From: Pagrus major
Taxonomy: Eukaryota > Chordata > Actinopteri > Spariformes > Sparidae
Assembly: GCF_040436345.1 (NCBI RefSeq)
Contig: NC_133215.1
Coordinates: 20,157,306-20,221,305 of the forward strand
Direction: 5' to 3'
DNA: 64,000 bases
The position numbers and the translations under genes are program-made. Below, piece after piece: positions 37,422-49,300 of the stretch; the first letter of the stretch is position 1; every line of letters begins with the position of its first letter. The notes below the pieces were generated by a model that made no database searches, was not told where the DNA came from, and worked only from the letters and a program-made list of their open reading frames with translations.

Positions 37422-40400
37422 ATGATGGAGAAGCTGAACTCTACCGGCATACCTGCCTCACCCCCTGACCTCCCTCGCCCCTCCTCGTCCTCGTCCTCCT
37501 CCCCATCCTGTGCCTCCGTAGAGCAGCACAGTCCCCTTCAGAACAAGACACTCTTGGATCCTATCACCAGCCCTCATCCTGCTAACAAGACGGGCCATAA
37601 AGGACACACGGATGTCCCGATCAGGTCCCCAATTGCCACGACGACAGCGTTGACCAGTCACCATGCAGACAAAGCAGCTGCACCTGAGCCCATTGTCATG
37701 GAGACCGAGGAGGAAGAGGAGGAGGAGGAGGACAAGAGGCCAGGAGGGACAACATCCACCACAGCACAAGCTGCTTCTGGGTCCCCAACTCTTTCCTCTC
37801 CACCTCCACTTCTCCCAGCACCAGCCAAGACGTCCCCATGTGCTCTACCGCCTCCCACCTCCACCGCGTCCTTCACTTCGTCCTCATCGTCCTCTCCTCT
37901 TCCTCCACACATTCCAGTCATCAGCCTCGGCCACAGCAAACCCCCTCTCCCACTCACCAACACCCCTCTGACTGCACTCCATCCAATTCCCAACCTCCTG
38001 CACGGGCCCCACGGGGAGCTTCGCCGCAGTCAGCTGACCTGCTTGCCTGTGACGAGCCCTGGAGCTTCAGCATCTTCTGTAGGCTCTGGAGGGCCTTCAG
38101 CTGCCTCACCAGGGCCCCTGCTGCCTCAGCAGTACCTGTCTGCACACCCTTTCTTCACCAGGTGAGACCTTGCGTATAAGCACTATGGTCCCAACCTTTT
38201 GCCCTCATGACCTCTTAATTTTATTCAGTTTATACGTGCAACCCCGTCATCATCAGTGAGTGGTGAGTGATTTTCACTTCTCAGATTGTTGCATTTGATT
38301 AATATTTTGGGGACTAATGAGTTAAACTTTCTATTCAACAAGAAAAAGCAGTGTTGTAAAAACATACAGTCCTACATTGATTTCTGTGTTTATTTTGAAA
38401 TACCTCAAAGAGGAGCCCACATATCTCCACTCATTCCAAAAATCTGGAAGGTGGAGTTGGAGCTGAGGGACATGAGGTGCCCACCATTTATTTATCTTTC
38501 ATTTATGCAGGAGGATCTTATGATTTATGATTACCTTATTTCAGATTGTTTTAAATCATTAAGAAATCTGTGATGCAATACAAATATTTGTTTCGTAACA
38601 AAATTAAATATAAAGTGATTCCAGTTTGTTTTGGTGCCATTTTAACAGTTTTAAGCATGTTTTGATCGGGATAATATCGTGAGTTGAGTGAGTGAGTTGC
38701 AATTATTTGGGCCAGGATACCATTACATGACATTCATATCGTCTCATGCCTCGTATCAAGAGTAAAAGTAAATAAATTATACATATAGTATATTTACACA
38801 GTATTGTAAAAAGTACCCAAAATTCCTACTTAAGTAAAAGTAAAGATGTCGTGTTAAGATATTACTTCGGTAAAAGTGAAAGTCACCCATAAAAATAGTA
38901 CTTGAGTAAAAGTCTTAAAGTATCTGATATTAAATGTACGTATCAAGAGTACAAGTAAATAAAAGACATTAAAATGCCACATTCTCAATCGCCAGCTCCT
39001 TTCCACCAGGCATGCAAACAGATGTGGAACTCTAAACTATAAAAACCACAATACACTTTCCTGAGATGTTACTGCATCATTAATGACAATGCTGCTTCGT
39101 TGGTAACTATGGCAAGTTTATGTTTCAGAGGAAACCTCAACTGCTGGGATTTCATGACTTCCCATAGTGATTTATAGTCGCTGCGCTGCACGGTTATGTG
39201 AAATTGACAGCAGGATGTGTGCTGTTATGAAGGCACCTCACATTTCTCACGCTAAATTTACTCATCAGAACGTTTGGCTGCTGAACACAAGTTGCATCAT
39301 GGATTTTCTTTTGTGCACATTTAGTACCAAAATCCTCAAGAGACATTACTTTTGAAACTATACATTCAGTTTTAATTGCGGCTAAATTTAGTCGTTGAAC
39401 TGACAAAAGGCGACAGAACTCTTGAAGCACTTTCTGGGCTGGTACAGTTGGCAACTCTTAGCTTACACTTATGAAGAAAGGCATTCATTTGCAGACCTTA
39501 TCAAAGCCCTCCTACTGTTCATCTATTCTCTACTCCAAAAAGGATTTTCCACACAGTTTCTTTCTGTAACAGAGGAGCATCAGCGATGTAAAAAGCAGGA
39601 CTTTTTTCACAGTGACTACATCTATGGTTGCACCATCTGTCATGGAGGTCTGGGAATAAGGTTCCCTCCTCACTTCTCTCTGGTCTGTTTGTAGCAGGAG
39701 GCATTGATCCCCCCGCGGTAGAATCAGCTAGTAACCAGACTTAATGAGACTGGGCTGCAACTCTGCATGCACACTCAATCAATGCCACCAACATAATCCC
39801 TTCGTAGTTAATGGCTTCCACCAACCTCTTGATTTCTCCAGCCGCTTTCCAAGATATTTAAGAGGAGAGGTGCTGGAACGACCTAACATGTTCAATAACT
39901 GTTTTTTTTATTTAGATGCATTTCATTTTGTGAACACTGCTGAAACTCAAAATCTTACTATGCATATTTTTCTAATTTCGTGTTCGAAATATCTCATTAC
40001 ACTTAATATAAGACCCAATCACCAAGAAAGTAGCATTTCAGTGAGATAATGGGAGTTGATTCTAGATAATTTTACTTGTTCCATTTGCAGATTTCTTTTA
40101 CTTATTACAAGCAAGAAATGTATTGTGTTAATTGTCTTCTATGTCATTTTGAAGTGGCTTTTTTCAGTGAATGCACTTCCATACATGTCACATTTTCACC
40201 CGCATTACTGTTTTTATTTCTAGTTCTTACCTCAGTCCCTCAGGAGGAAACTATGGTGTCATCAACAACAGCCGGATCAAGAGAAGACCCTCGTCACACT
40301 TTGAGATGGAGATCACTGAATGTGAGTTTCTGTGTGACCAAATAAATAACCAGACATTAAAATTAATATGGCCATAGTTACTGTATGTGAACTGATGATA

Positions 40401-41887
40401 TACTGTATATCTAAAGTGTCATGTAAAGGATAAGTTTAAGTTTGCAGATATTCTATATTTCTTATTGTCAACATCATTAATGTGTTAGTTTGTCTCTCAA
40501 TACTTTCCTGCCACAGCCCAGTTGTTCTTACTGAGGATATAAATATCTACACACCTATAAATATAATAATGGGTCATAGATACATATTTATATCTTTATT
40601 AAAAAAATCCCTTAAACAGCTGAGCACTGTAGTTTTTAACAAGCATAACTCAAACAGGAGTCAAAAGTCGATTCGTCAGGGAACTATTTTCAGCGGTGGA
40701 TTAATACAGAATTTGTGCTCTAGTATTTACAGCAGCGAGACAAAACATGTAGGTTTGACTCACAACAAACTGAAGTGCCCATGTTTACCTTAATAAACAT
40801 GTCCCAGTGCAACAATGCCGCTCAGTGTCTGTGTTTTTCATAGTTTTAATGGGGCCCTTTTCCACCAACTAGCTTCAAGATTCTTGGAAACTTGTTGTGC
40901 TATCCTGCAAACCAGCTCACATTTCCACCAGTTTTGAGCAGAAATATTTTAATCAAGGATGTGTCATCAACGGAGGATGTTGCATAACACATAACAACCT
41001 GTAAAATATGACACAGCCACTTTGGTTCGCACTTTAGGGCAAGGAAAATCTTTTTTGATGTTGATCTAGCTGGGAACCAACTTTTCGGGTTCTGAACCAA
41101 TTTATTTTTGGTTGAAATGCTCTGGCTCACAATAAGGTGTGTGAACTGGAAAAGAACCAGTTCCATGTTGGTGGAAAAGGGGTAGGAGTAAGCTATATCA
41201 TGGTATGGCTACACAATGCGTGTTAGTAGAAACATTTCATAGTAAAGTTTATTTTATGGGATTTGTTGACAATAGGGAGAGTATATATCAACTCCTTACA
41301 TCCTTTATGGCCCTGCACACTCACAGTATTTGTGTCTTACAGGCCCTCCTCAGAAAATTGCCCGGCGTGTCTTCACAAACAGCCGTGAGCGCTGGCGACA
41401 GCAGAACGTGAACGGGGCTTTCTCTGAGCTGAGAAAACTCATTCCCACACACCCGCCTGACAAGAAGCTCAGCAAGAATGAAATCCTGCGTCTGGCTGTC
41501 AAGTACATCAACTTCCTGGTCACTCTGCTCAATGACCAGGCACAGGACAAGAGCAGGGACTCAGCTGAGGAAGAGGCCGAGGATGACAGCACCACAGCTG
41601 GGTTGGACAGAAACAAACTGAACCCTCTTTTCCAGTGCGACACCCCTCCTCTGTCCCACGCTGCCCTGCCATCCTCAGCCCATCCCGCCTTGGCGACAGC
41701 CCACAGAGACAGAGACTCAACTGACTCAGTCATCGCTCTGGCTAACTCCCCAGCGACATCCAGTTGTTACGGTGACACGGACAGCGAGGAGAGCTTTGGG
41801 GCTAAGACCTCTTTGGTGACCCATGGCATTCTGGGAAAGGTCAAGGGTCAGATAAGTATGGTGGCGGCCACAAATGATGAGCGGTGA
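37422..41887 (+). CDS. lyl1: LYL1, basic helix-loop-helix transcription factor
   Basis: Nuclear bHLH factor of the TAL/SCL family. As an E-protein partner it binds E-boxes and regulates blood and endothelial genes. Coding exons are 37422-38161, 40224-40321 and 41343-41887 with matching phases, giving 460 residues; the ATG has a good context (CCACCATGATGG). The N-terminal exon is low-complexity (Ser, Pro, a Glu run at about residues 95-103) but contains [11 protein letters not shown], matching the human LYL1 segment [11 protein letters not shown]. The middle exon has [14 protein letters not shown]. The last exon has the b[23 protein letters not shown], then [19 protein letters not shown] and [17 protein letters not shown] and the GHS motif favour LYL1 over TAL1. 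The acidic C-terminal tail is longer than the human one. Confidence 0.92.
38760..38985. mobile_element. Dispersed hAT-like repeat fragment in lyl1 intron
   Basis: AGTACTTGAGTAAAAGTC and CCTACTTAAGTAAAAGTAAA wording is typical of a short non-autonomous repeat abundant in teleosts. Neither end is clear, so this is probably a fragment. There is no coding capacity. Confidence 0.45.
40855..41181. mobile_element. MITE in the second lyl1 coding intron
   Basis: Perfect 15-bp terminal inverted repeats (CCCTTTTCCACCAAC at 40855-40869; GTTGGTGGAAAAGGG at 41167-41181) bound a 327-bp non-coding element. It ends about 160 bp before the bHLH exon. The CCCTTTTCCACC end resembles hAT-type ends; no convincing target duplication was found. 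Confidence 0.7.
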
Positions 41888-42490
41888 CATGAAAAGACAG
41901 CAGACAAAGAGGTGTGCAGACAGACTGAGTTTAAATGCCACACTGACGGACAGGACAGTAGTGTGAATAAGAAAGACAGATTTTGAGCAACATTTGGTGC
42001 TTTGAACTGTCTTTATGTTTTTTCCTGTAATGTGCAAACATTGAGTGTGAAGCTCTTGTTTTAGGAAAATAGTGAACTCTTCTCTGGCGCAAGTTGAAAC
42101 ATCACAGAACCTTCCAACAGACCCCAAATTAAGTCACAATGTTTCTTTGTTTAAATAGTATATCCCAAAGAATCCAAAAAATATGGATCCATAACATGGA
42201 TAAATTATGCAAGACAGGATCATGAAATCTAATTAGATCAGCTCAGACTGGATCTTCCATAGAACACCACAGAATAATAAAAATGTTCATTCTCTCTAAA
42301 TTTACATGTAAATAAGCAGCATTGCTCCAGTAAAGTTATGGTGGCTTAGACAGCCTCAGACTCTATGTTGTGCCTGCAGAGAAGCGAATGACATGCATTT
42401 ATGGATTTAAGCTGCAGTTTGGTCCCACCCTGACATTGTGACACACTTGTACCAGACAGAAATAAAGTGTGTTTTAGTTTGCTGTTCCGT
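41888..42490 (+). other. lyl1: lyl1 3' untranslated region and poly(A) signal
   Basis: Follows the TGA at 41885-41887. AATAAA at 42461-42466 is followed by a GT-rich stretch (GTGTGTTTTAGTTTGCTG), as expected for a cleavage site near 42480. An earlier AATAAT/AATAAA-like site is near 42275. Prediction from motifs only. Confidence 0.5.
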
Positions 42491-43016
42491 ATTTGACATC
42501 CTCTTACTGCGCACCAAAGACTGCTCTTTGTCAGCACAATTTCTCAACACATGCCATGTTTGGCAAATGTTGAGGAAACATTTGTGTGTCCTCAGAGTGG
42601 TCAGTAAATGGTAATCTCAGTCTGACATGAATCAGATGTTAAATGTATAAATGCAGTGCTGTTGGATTGGAGTTATGAATGAACCAATTGAAATGTGAAT
42701 GCTTATTTTAAGCTATGTCGCACATTATACAGTATGGGCCAAGGCCAAACTGCATGTTGTTTATTTGTGCTGTTTGACCAGAGCGACAGATTAATAATGG
42801 TACTTTTAACACGGGAGCCATAAAGAACACCGGTTAAAAAATAATGAAAAAAGTGAGTGATGTGACTCCCTGAAGACCAGTATGACTGTTCGCTGACGTT
42901 ACTGTGACAATCACAGCCCTGGAAAAAAGAAAAAAAAACCCTGTTGACCTAATTGCTGTTGAAGTACCGAGGTTTTACCAGGCTGCAGATTTTGGGAGGA
43001 GTGTTGTACATGTTTT

Positions 43017-43920
43017 CAGTGGAGGAATATGTACTCAGATCTTTTACTTTATTAAAAGTAGCAGTATCGTGGTGTAATAATACTCTGTTACAAATAAAAG
43101 TCTTGCATTTAAAATCTAGCATCTAGTGATGGTGTTAGCATCGAAATATTTACAAGTACCCAAAGTAAAAGTACTCTTCATGCAGAATGGCCCATTTCAG
43201 AATAATAAATATTATACTACTGGATCATAATTATCTCCACCAAGAAGGCTATGTTTTCATCTGTGTCTGTTTGTTGGTTGGTTGGTTTGTCAGCAGGTTT
43301 ACACAAAAACTAAAGAACGGATTTCCACGAAATTTGAATGGAGGATGGTTGTCGACCCCATTGAGGATCCAGATAAAGGGAAGGATCCAAGATCTGTTTT
43401 TTCTGTTAACTTCTCAGGGAATAGTGCATGGACTTAAACAAAACTTAAAAAAATCATCCACAGGCTTGTATAGGCAACTGAGAGAGACGGGAATGTCTCA
43501 TTTTCACGTCACGTTGCAAAAAAAGGCCAATAAAAAAGTGATTACTATATGTAGATTACTACAAATGTTACATAGAGCCCCTTTAATGAAAAAAATCAGA
43601 TCTTTTGAGGTTGAAAAAACATCGGAAATTTTGCAGCTGATGAAGCTGGAGCTAACTTCCATACGCTGCCAGATAGCTCTATAATCTATAATAATAAATC
43701 ATCATTTAATATCTGGTTTATATTTTATGTTGATAATCTGAAAGTAAAAAGTAAAAGATGTCAATGTCAATAAATGTTGTGGACAATGTTTGCTTCTAAA
43801 ATGTAATGGAGTAGAAGAGTGTAAAGTAGCAAGAAATAGCCTATAGTAAACTACAAGCACCTCAGAATTTAACTTAAGTAAAGTACGTTGCGTAAATGTA
43901 CTTGGTTACATTTCACCATG
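43017..43920. mobile_element. Complete non-autonomous hAT-type element
   Basis: Ends are CAGTGGAGGAA and the complement CATGGTGAAA, and an identical 8-bp direct repeat CATGTTTT flanks it (43009-43016 and 43921-43928), the hallmark of hAT insertion. The outer parts have the AAGTACATTTAC-type wording of a common fish family. The middle (about 43232-43700) looks like a second repeat, with the motif CAGCAGGTTTACACAAAAAC and GGATTTCCACGAAATTTG seen dispersed in many animal genomes. The 165-residue open frame at 43187-43684 lies in this repeat and is not a gene. Confidence 0.82.
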
Positions 43921-43946
43921 CATGTTTTTGATGTGTTTGTGCATAC

Positions 43947-43949
<3 letters not shown>

Positions 43950-43996
<47 letters not shown>
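43950..43996. repeat. (TG)n microsatellite
   Basis: Run of about 46 bp starting shortly after the right target duplication of the hAT-type element. Confidence 0.95.
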
Positions 43997-43997
<1 letters not shown>

Positions 43998-46392
43998 AAG
44001 CAATCAAGTGGATGTGTGACTAGTTAAACAATTATGCAACAGAAACATTTGTAGGTGTGCGGTTGTGTGTCAGGAAGGTTGGGGTGGATGTGGGAATGCG
44101 GTTAGAGATGGGGTTGAGCCTGGTGGTGTAAGTAGGGGGGTGTAAAAGTGAGAAGTTTGGGGGTAAGGTGCAGCTGTGCAGTGGTGCTGGTGTCTCTCTG
44201 CCTGCGTGCTCGGCTCTATCAAGTGGCCAGGAAATGCCTACAGTTAGTGCTGTCTCATTGATGGCCAACAAGTTTCCTGGAGGAGGGGTGGTGGCAGTGT
44301 ACTGTATGTGTGTGTGCGTGTGTGTTTTGATGGGTGTTTGATGGGTGTTTGGACATGTGGGGTGGCAACTGCCACATGGAAGAAAGGGAGAGGGGAAAAA
44401 CAAAAAAAAGTACAGCCACCAGGATGCTCTGGGAACCCCTACACACCCGGTTTCAGGGCCACACAACAGGAAGAGCTGCTTTCACAACGCTGCTACGGCT
44501 GCCTCTGCCCGCTCTGCTGGGCCAGGCTGCTCTGTCGCTCTCTGCTGCGCTCTGAAACCACAGAGAGGATTACACACCGAGGCAGGGGTCACACACATTA
44601 AAGGGGTACTGCAGTATTCTCAAAGAAGTTTTTATTTTTTGCAGCAACACAAGTGATTTGCTGTATTGTTGCAAGTTATTTAACAATAATTTGTTGCAGT
44701 ACACTCTTGCAAAAGGCCTCCCGGTGTCATTGTGTAATGCATTGGAAAATAAACTTCATCACAGCACACATTTGGCTTGTCATAACACAGAAAGCACAGG
44801 TGTGATTGATTATATTAGAAGGACTGCATCCCATTTAGGTTCATTTAATTGTGCCTTTTCTAAAATTTGCTCCATGTTCTGCTAACACCTTCAAACTTAT
44901 CAGCTTTATTTAAGATCACCCAACTTTTGACCTGATAACTTTGTAGCTATCCATTGGATGTGAAAATATTGGAAGCTTTCTTACTTTTGAATGGATTCTT
45001 GTTATTCACAGTCCCTGTTTAACCCATATTGTTATCTCTACTCCATCCCCTGAGAGGATGACTTTACTGAACTAAATAACAAAGCTGTTGCCTGAATTTT
45101 CCCAGAGTGGGAAGGACAAGCTGTTCTAAAACGTGTGGGGGTTTTTGTGATCTGCAGAACTTTAATTTAAATAATGTGAAGACGCATATAGGTGAAGGAA
45201 ATGAAACCTTATAACTGGGTGTTACCTTCTCCCCTTCTCCTGATACAGGAGGCCAAGCAGGGTAATGCTGGCCAGCCTGGGACTTAGAGATAATGTCCCT
45301 GCCTCCACCCCTCCGTTGTGCCCCTCTTGCCACCAGAGTCACACCCACTTGCACACAGAAATACCAGTACCTCTATTTCACCAGTCATGCACAGTCTAAA
45401 CCTGCACGCTGCATGTGAACAGTAGACATGCTGGAAGACTCTTGGTCCTAAAGCAGCTTTACTGCAGCTCACCGATAATGACGAAATGGTTGTTTAATGC
45501 AGCCATTTCTGTTTAATGCAGCCATTTGTGTAGCCAGTGTGACAGTGAAATTGTGAAAAAATGTTTAAAAATGTTGTGATAAAACATCATATTTGCATCA
45601 AAACACGTGTTGATAATCTAACACTGAGCATAATGTACAAAGTAAGAACACTCAAGATAAAGACTCAGTAATTTAACATAAATGTTTTTTAATTGAGTGC
45701 TGAAGAAGATTACAGTATTAACGAGAGATACTTGCTAAATGATCTGTATACTGTTTATGTATAACTTGCTTTAAAGATTAACAGGAAATAATATCACCAA
45801 AAAATCATCAGTTAAAGATTTTGCAAAAATAATTGCATTTTTATTTTCTTACAGAATTGGACACATCTTGCACACAGCATATAAGACAAGTACCTAAATA
45901 CATTTTATCAAAATCTGGGAACATATTTTCATGCATATTGCATATCGAACATATTGAGGGGGGATGAGAACCAAGTGACATTTGATCAACTTGTGGATGA
46001 CAATATACTTAATCAACAATATTTTGACATTTATAAAAAAAAATGTTTGTAGGTCATTCTGGTTCTTACCTCAACATTATTTAGGGACATTTGTCTTGTC
46101 AAAGGAAGTCACACACATCCTCATTCATGAACTGCCAGGATACAAGTAATGGAATAATGTTGAAGTTGGGTATCAACTCAAGGCATTTCTTTACAAAAGA
46201 AGAAATTAAACCTTTAACTTGCATCATAGTTGTGTAAAAAGAACATGAAACAAACATGAATAGGGTCAAGATCACTTGTCAAAATAAAAATGAAAAAATA
46301 TTCTCCACTGTTTTTCAATTATACACTCTGATGTTACTAATTCTTAACCTTTTTTTAAAAATGTGTTACACATTTAATGTACATTCAGCCCG
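43997..46392. other. Gene-free stretch 3' of the GIMAP-like gene
   Basis: No coding exon is supported. TTTATT at 45840-45845 is AATAAA on the minus strand and could be a poly(A) signal for the GIMAP-like gene about 550 bp after its stop, but this is weak. Frames at 44032-44656 overlap on both strands and have low-complexity composition. Confidence 0.4.
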
Positions 46393-49300
46393 TCATTCAG
46401 TTTTCAATACTTTCTCGCCTTGTTTTACCAGTGAATCCATGCCGTCATTCACTTTTCTCTCCACATTTTTTGCAGCCTCATTCGTCTTTTCTAATGTGTT
46501 TTTCTTGCTGAATTTTCGTCTGCCCACCTCAGATACTGCAGATCCAGCTGCTGCTCCGACAGCTCCGCCGAGCACACCCCCCAAAAACACGCCAAGCACC
46601 AGACCCAGCAATGCTCCCCCTATGACTACCTTTGGCACCTGTTTAGCAGTGGTCCCAATTTTCTCCCACACTGAGCTCTCAGCCACCATTTTGGCCCCTG
46701 CTTTGGCCCCAGAGCCCACCTTCCCCCACACCGGACTCTGTGCCACCTTCTTTGCACCGGAACTAATTCCAGCTCCAACACGCATAGAATTTTCAGCCAT
46801 CAGTTTAGCTCCAGTTTTGGCCCCAGATCCGACTTTTCCCCACATAGGACTCTTTGCCAAATTCTTTGCCCCGGTTCCAATCCCAGCTCCGACACGCATG
46901 GAACCATCTGCCATCAGTTTGGCCCCTGATTTTGCCCCTGAACCAACTTTTCCCCACATGGGATTTGCTGCTGCTGCCTTTGCTCCAGATCCCACCCATG
47001 CAGAACCATCCACCACTACCTTGGGAACTCTATCTCCTACTAGTTTGGACACATGTCCGGCACTAGTTCCAACCTTCCCCCACACAGAACTGTCAGCCAC
47101 CATCTTCTGAACATTTTGTGCTCCGCTGCCGACCTTTCCCCACATTGGACTACTTTTCACCTTCTTTGCTCCCTCGCTGACCCACACAGAGCTATCTGCC
47201 AACAGCTTGGGTAAATTCTTTGCACCAGACTCCATTTTCTCCCTAATGGAACTGAGAAGTGAAGGGTTAATGGTGGAAAGCGTAACAGGAGGAAGGCTCT
47301 CGATGTTCATGGTTCTTACACTCATCTCTGCCTCATCCCTTGTTTTCTCAATCTCATCCTCTCTCACTTCCTCTTCTGCCTCAACCACAGGCTGCATGTA
47401 GGAATAAAGTGCCCGCCTTTCAGAACTGAGCTGTCTAACGTCTCCTTGTCTTTCTTCCTCTGGTTTTTTCCCCTTTCTCTCCCTTGCTATCTCCACTTGT
47501 CTCTGTCTCACTCTGTTCTCTGCCTCCTGAAAAGCAGGACAAGAGTAACACTGTCCTCCAGCCTCCTTCACTGTCTGCTCCACCTTCTCTAGCAGCTCGA
47601 CCAAATTCTTACTCTTCCTCCAACCTCCTGCCGTCTCCATCACATGAAACCTGTCCCCGCATTTCTCCACCAGCTTTAACAAATCCCCCCGCTGACCAGC
47701 GATGTAAGCCTCCACGCTGTTGTCTCCAGCCTTCCCACTTTCCCTCAGTCGATCTGCGTAAGTAAAGAGGACCATCGCGTGTCTTTGGACTGACTCCGGG
47801 CCAAAAACGGATTCAAGAGCCCTGAGAGCCTGCAGCTCGGTCTTTGCTGGCTGGTCTAAAGGGACGCACAGCAGGAAGGCGTGGGGACCGGGACTGGCCA
47901 AAGCAACACAGGAGGAGATCTGAGCTCGCACCTCATTTGGAGTTTGCTCTGAATTGAACCAGTCTGGGGTATCCACCAACGCCACCTGCAGGTGAGAGAG
48001 GAGAGAAGAAGAGTTGAGTCATGGGAAATTAGCCAGATTGTATTGTTTCATGCCATGAAACAGAGGAGCGTGTCAAAGATTAGATGTTTAGATGTTTTGG
48101 CAATGGCACATGGTGCAAAAGGAAAATTCAACTACGCAAGCAAACAAAATCTTCATAACTTACCTGTCTTCCTTCAACCAGAGCTTTCTTTTTCTCACAC
48201 TCCTGAGTGATCGCTGTGAGGCTTTCTGGATGTGACTCAAACTCCTCCCGCCCCAATATGTAGTTGGCAGCTGCGCTCTTTCCTGCTCCAGATCGCCCAA
48301 GCATCACCAGACGTAGCTCCTGAGACGATGAGGAGGAGGAAGAGGAGGATAAAGGGAATGAGTAGGCGGAGGAGGGAGATGAGGGAGCTGGGGCAAAGGT
48401 CGGCGATGAGGGGGGAGAGCCGAAGACAGGTGAATCAGAAGAGGAGGTCGGAGACATGTCAGGGGATCTGTCTTCAAAACTGTTGATTCTGTGGTGCACT
48501 GAAAAAAAAAAATCAGGGGAAATCTGGGATTTAATATGGAAAATTGAAAATGAAAATTATTTTTAAACATCATAGAACTGAACTTTAAGGGACATAGCAC
48601 TAGATAGTCAGGTCCTGTGACTTACAAGTAGTGACCAATTTTGGCGATGATTTAACCTCAGACATTTGTGAGAGTAGAGCTCCATCTATGGAGGAAAAAC
48701 AGAAAATATGAGTCTGGTTCATTTTCAGCTCCTATTTATTTTTCTTCTTTTTTTGCATAGAAATGTAGAACATTAGGTAAAATAATTGGATCCAGAACTT
48801 TTTTCTAATAGCGATTACCTGCATTTAGTCTGAAACTGGGCGTCCTCTTCACCTGTGTGTCATCATGCGACTCTGAATATGACTGTCGCTCTGGTGCTGG
48901 AGTTGAATGAAGCCCGTTAGATGCTTGGCTTACACCCACACTTCCGTCCATCACATCCCTCTCTTCTCTTCTCCTCCTATACAAGGTGGTGCTGTACTCC
49001 TCTCCACTATCAATACTCCTCTGTGTTTCTGTGTTTGGGATGTGTGTTGAAGCTGTCCTCTCTGTTCTCTCCTCCTTTTGAGCTCTGTAACTTTCCATAA
49101 GTTCTTGCTTTCTGTCTTTCACTCGTTTGTCCAGGTCTCTCTCCTGAGCTGATTTCTTGTTGTATACCCCGTTTTTCTTCACCATGTTGTCCACCTGTTA
49201 ATGAATAGATAAACAAATGATGCATTAAGGAAATGTCACTTAACTCAAATTTACAATTACAGAGTCACTTTTTATAACAAGGGAAGACATTTCTGAAGGA

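Noticed and set aside
37422-41887. Identification as tal1
   Set aside because: The bHLH is close to TAL1, but IARRVFTNS and the [11 protein letters not shown] motif fit LYL1 better.
43187-43684. 165-codon open frame
   Set aside because: It lies wholly inside the hAT-type element and its internal repeat; there is no domain and no splice context.
46256-47110. 284-codon plus-strand frame
   Set aside because: It is antisense to the last GIMAP exon; its Pro/Thr repeats are the reverse reading of the glycine/alanine-rich protein repeats.
46624-47238. CRISPR-like direct repeats
   Set aside because: The 114-bp periodicity is a multiple of three inside a coding exon and encodes protein repeats; there are no spacers.
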